Source: Larix sibirica (Eukaryota; Streptophyta; Pinopsida; Pinales; Pinaceae). From it: a stretch of 22,906 bases of DNA. Each line of letters opens with the position of its first letter. Position 1 is the first letter of the stretch. The notes under the pieces were generated by a model. It was not told the DNA's origin. It made no database searches and was given only the letters and a program-made list of their open reading frames with translations. The DNA lies in the NCBI GenBank assembly GCA_004151065.3, contig NWUY0300058583.1:1-22906 (forward strand). The letters are read 5' to 3'. Below, one piece after another: positions 19,270 through 22,906 of this stretch. Both the position numbers and the translations under genes were made by a program.

Positions 19270-20491
19270 TATGGATCAATCAAAGACCTGAGATGCTCAA
19301 TATTGCTTTCATCCTGTGAACAAGTTTGTCCCAATTATCCTATTATCTACTTAGTTCATGAAAACAAATGATGTATCGCAGGGATTATTATAAACCTAGA
19401 TGTGGATGAAATTTGTCTCTGTATTTAGATAGCAGTACCAACAATTTTGTTTGCCAAAATAGTCCATTGCTATGGATGGCACCCTCATCAATGAAATTAT
19501 AATTCAAATGGAAATTATTCTTGAAATTCAATTGTTCCTCTATCATTGAACATTAAATAAAACATTCAGTTACTCAACTTGAAGGGGGCATTATTGCATG
19601 TAGTTATTGTAGGATGGAAAAGACACAGTTGTCGCAGATCAAATTAACATAAAGGAGGACCTAGATTTAAAGGAGATATTAGTGTCTACACATAGATCAC
19701 AAACCCTAGAGATTGCATCCAATTCAACATACCCATAAATAAAAAAATGTTGTATACTGGAGGATGGAGGACATTGGGATTAGGCTTCATAAAAAAATCA
19801 TGAATACCATAGATACCCAGCAACAATGACGGCACAAATAGATCCATATTGCCATTATATCCAAATTTTTTATGCGCTCACATAATTTGTTTGAAAAGTA
19901 GGAAGGAAGCCTTAAGAGTCAATAGGAAATAGACATCTATCAATGATCATGTATATTAGCAATTCTTAGTAGATATGATAATTAGGTAATTTGTTACTTT
20001 TCATTATGGCTTATTTAAGAAAGAGGCACTGGTACCTTAATTGATAGTCACTGCCAAGAATTAGCGGCAATGATGAGGAATCCATGCATTAGCTAGAGGT
20101 AAGGTCCTCTATAGTAGAGATATATTGGTAAATAGTTGCAGTGGCACATGCATTTGGATTGCTTATATCGTTTAGACATAAACCAATCTCCATGCAATGG
20201 TTATGCATGTTAAAATATTTTCCAATAATGAGAATAAGATTAAAAACACTAGTTAAGGGTGTTTCCATCTAGTTTGGTAAGGATTTTCATATGGGATAAA
20301 TATTGCAAATAAGTGCAATATGAAATTCAATCAAGGATAAATATTCCAAATAGAAAATTGTAACAACTAACTAAATATTTTTACAGTGCACAAAATCATC
20401 ATAGCTACATGAAGACAGTTCTCGTTATCTTCATAGTTCAATTATGATTAAACATAATTGAATTTACCTGGGACCTCCTTTCAATTAATTT
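19270..20491. other. Unassigned stretch, possible decayed retroelement
   Basis: No gene is supported. Near 19577-19590 the phrase CTTGAAGGGGGCATT resembles a Copia polypurine tract, but no LTR follows convincingly. The rest is AT-rich with stops in all frames. Confidence 0.4.
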
Positions 20492-20840
20492 AGAAGGACA
20501 AAATGGATTCCTTAACATTAAGTAGAATATTTGTTGCATTCCCAAAATGAGAAAAGGTTTGAATCATAAGCACTAATGGATAATAAGGTACATAAATGAT
20601 GAGATTTCAGAAGGATAAAATGGACACCTTAGCATTAAGTAGAATATATGTTGCATTACAAAGTGTGAAAGGGTTTGTGTATGATAAGCATAATCACTAA
20701 CGGATAATAAAGTACATATTTTCAGAGTTCCTTAACACTTAGTAGAATACTTGTTGCATTCCAAAGTGTGAAAGGGTTTGCGTATGATAAGCATAATCAC
20801 TAATGGATAATAAAGTACATAAATGATGAGAGTTCGAAAG
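20492..20840. repeat. Tandem repeat, three units of about 105-117 bp
   Basis: Units start near 20492, 20609 and 20724. They share AGTAGAATA-TTGTTGCATT, then AAGGGTTTG, GATAAGCATAATCACTAA and GGATAATAA-GTACAT. Units 2 and 3 are closer to each other than to unit 1. Unit 3 lacks the start of the others. Confidence 0.85.
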
Positions 20841-22384
20841 TTAATGATAATAGTTAAATATTTGGAGACATAGAAAAACTACATAAACCACTTTTGAAAT
20901 TGAAGGATCCCATGAGATACCTAGGAAATGACCAATAGGTAGGGACAACCTAAGTCATGGCAAAAGCAAAATCCTCCAACAAGATGAGTAAACACACATA
21001 AAGAAAACTTGAGCATGTAAAGATAATGGCATATACCTAGCTGGAAAGAATTGCATAGACTGATAAAGAAACATGTGGCTTTCTAGCACAATGTATTTCA
21101 CTATAAAAATGAAAGAAATGGAAAAATATTTAAGGAACAATGCATTGAGAATTGTATGCAATGTGTAGATAAAAAAATAAAATTGTCATTTCTTTCCATT
21201 ATACATCAAATGCTAAATTAAAAAAAATTAAAATTGTCACTTATTTCCATTTCCATTATAGATCAAATGTCACTTGTTTCCATTATGATATAGATGTCAT
21301 GCATATTTGTAGTACTCTAAGAATATTCTAAAAGTTTTATAATATAATATTAATCAATGGCTACACTAGATTTATGAGTTCACATGATTTCAAACAGGCT
21401 GGTGTAGTTTAGGATAGAAATAGTTCACTGTATTAGGAAGAAACTCATCATGTATATTAAAAAATAATGTTTAGTGAAGAACAATGGTTCGTATAGGTCT
21501 TCCAAAGCAGTCATTATTGCTTTGAGACAAGTGACTTATCCCAAGTTCCTAGACTCATTGCTTCCACTTTAGTATGTCAGTCATTTATAAGGCCTTGCAT
21601 AGTATTTCTAGGATCTCTTGAAAGTATTACTTGATCAAGCGAGGTGTTCGAACCAACCATAGATTGGAAAACCACTTCATCTCCTAAATCAATGGATCAA
21701 TATATGACGTATGACTGGGATAGCTCTACGTATGAATTTACTTACTTTGTGATGTGATTTCCCGATAATCGATGAGGTAGCTATAAAAGGTGTTTTTCCA
21801 TGATTATCCGGGGTCACACATAACATCTTCTATACGTTCATTTTTTAGGGGTTGGTAGGCTTCAGCAAGAGTACTCAGTGCATTGCTACTAAGTGAAATG
21901 AATTCGTTTGTATGGCCCTCGAGTATGTCCAGTGATGAGCTATTTAGAGTGGATATAGGCCAAAATAAGAGTAATGGATTTTTGTTATCCTTTCCTATAT
22001 GGGTTTACATGATTATCTCTCATAATTTTTCCTAGAATCAAATGCTAATCTAGCGAGTTATTAAAATACCCTTTTTTGCGTTCGTTGATTGGACTTCCGC
22101 TTTTGGTCGATAAGTCAAATCCCATAGCTCTATCCCATTTCAATGAAAGCATTTAAGGCAAGCTTACAACTTCATGTAGAGAAGCTTAAATGGAGATTTC
22201 TTTAAAATTGTAGCTTCTTAAAAACTAAAATATCCACACTAAGCTCTTTGGAACTTCTTACCCCCATGAAAATCCATGGTTCATTTTGTACTTTATGGGC
22301 CTTTCTTCTCTCACCAAGCATAGCGGAAGATCCTTGGAATTATAGTGATAGGTACACTTTTATAGCGGCTTTTCAAGGACTTCA
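20841..22384. other. Unassigned stretch
   Basis: No coding region is supported. A small duplication of AAAATTGTCA-TTTCCATTATA-type words lies at about 21178-21290. From about 21640 to 22150 the DNA is less AT-rich and looks different from its surroundings, but I cannot assign it. Confidence 0.4.
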
Positions 22385-22533
22385 TTGATGGACAATATGA
22401 ATATGAATAAAACTAGAAATCAAGAACACTCTACCTTATTTGGGACCCTACAAGACATTATTTATTGCAAGTTATTGGTCAAATACAACAAAAACAGGTT
22501 CACCTTGGGAGGTCCAGAGAAAAAACACCATAG

Positions 22534-22851
22534 CTTGGGGGAGGCTTGGGGCATGATAGTTGGAAAGTAAGAGAGATAATGGATGAGTTCCCTAGCTTGG
22601 AGCACTATTTTGGTCAAAGAAGATCACTTGATGATGAACATTGTACCCCAAGGGAGCATTATGGTAGCTTGATCATGAATCTACTCTTGCAAGAGGAACG
22701 CTTGGTGCAAAAGATGCATCAAAATCATTGTGAAATTACTTTATGGGACATTTACACATTATTTAAGGAACAACCCACATATTTGGAGGAAAGTCCTTTA
22801 TATGAGGAAGCACAATTTAGCATGGATGACATGGTCCAAGTTTCTAAATAG
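22534..22851 (+). CDS. Unrecognised open frame near the right end
   Basis: Open from just after TAG 22531-22533 to TAG 22849-22851 (105 codons plus stop). There is no upstream ATG in frame; the first internal Met is at EIMDEF (about 22578). The product is acidic and soluble-looking, with FPSLEHYFGQRR and LLLQEERLVQKM. Just before it, AGCTTGGGGGAGG (22532-22544) is polypurine-tract-like, as seen near the 3' part of some Ty3/gypsy elements. An overlapping frame at 22385-22570 ends in this phrase. It may be part of a retroelement or a gene fragment; no family is recognised. Confidence 0.35.
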   Translation, partial: LGGGLGHDSWKVREIMDEFPSLEHYFGQRRSLDDEHCTPREHYGSLIMNLLLQEERLVQKMHQNHCEITLWDIYTLFKEQPTYLEESPLYEEAQFSMDDMVQVSK

Positions 22852-22906
22852 ATATAAATAAATAATTAAAGCATACTCTAAAGAAGTATAATGATGGCAT
22901 GTGACA

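Noticed and set aside
21640-22150. Possible organelle-derived insert
   Set aside because: The composition differs from the flanks, but no organelle gene could be recognised, so I do not claim it.
1-22906. CRISPR array, bacterial operons or rRNA genes
   Set aside because: No regularly spaced identical repeats with unique spacers, no bacterial gene layout and no rRNA sequence were seen; the content is plant retroelement DNA.

Overview
This window looks like intergenic, heterochromatin-type DNA from a seed plant, most likely an angiosperm with a repeat-rich genome. The evidence is an L1-type LINE with a DUF4283/zinc-knuckle ORF1 and a C-terminal RNase H, Copia and Ty3/gypsy LTR retrotransposon pieces, a CpG-rich block resembling CACTA subterminal repeats, AT-rich spacers and tandem duplications. 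No intact protein-coding gene was found. Almost everything recognisable is a mobile element or a broken copy of one. The species cannot be named from the sequence.

Layout. 1-318 is unassigned flank. 319 to about 6768 (minus strand) is a near full-length LINE: A-tail at 319-329, 3' UTR to 812, ORF2 (endonuclease, reverse transcriptase, zf-RVT, RNase H) at 813-4920 and ORF1 at 4917-6671. ORF1 stays in one frame and is broken only by three TAG codons. ORF2 carries several stops and four frameshifts. The two ORFs meet in an ATGA overlap. 6769-8217 is AT-rich spacer with three tandem or direct duplications (42, 62 and about 226 bp units).

8218-14339 is a composite LTR-retrotransposon block. A Copia-type LTR (8218-8653, TGTTA...TAACA ends, TATA box, AATAAA, initiator-Met-type PBS) is followed by about 1.9 kb of mostly non-coding internal DNA containing a receptor-like-kinase fragment and a tRNA-like remnant, then by a minus-oriented gypsy-type LTR (about 10517-11192) with a polypurine tract. 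From 11489 the same block is repeated with an offset of 3132 bp. It is nearly identical for about 2.4 kb, and the identity drops abruptly inside the gypsy LTR. Single N bases at 7715, 8356 and 11488 each sit directly before a repeated segment, so an assembly artefact must be excluded first.

14420-15560 (plus) is a decayed Ty3/gypsy gag-protease. It ends next to 15575-16216, a block full of TCCGACG-like motifs in both orientations. 16791-19140 is a tandem duplication of a unit of about 1.15-1.2 kb. Each unit carries a 69-nt open, splice-bounded exon candidate on the minus strand and ends in a tRNA-SINE-like segment. A second exon candidate lies on the plus strand at 19152-19254. 19270-22906 is mostly unassigned AT-rich DNA with a triplicated unit of about 117 bp and an unrecognised 106-codon open frame near the end.

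No functioning multi-gene system is visible. The items most worth a second look are the captured kinase fragment, the duplicated exon candidate, the CpG-rich motif block and the N-flanked 3132-bp-offset duplication.
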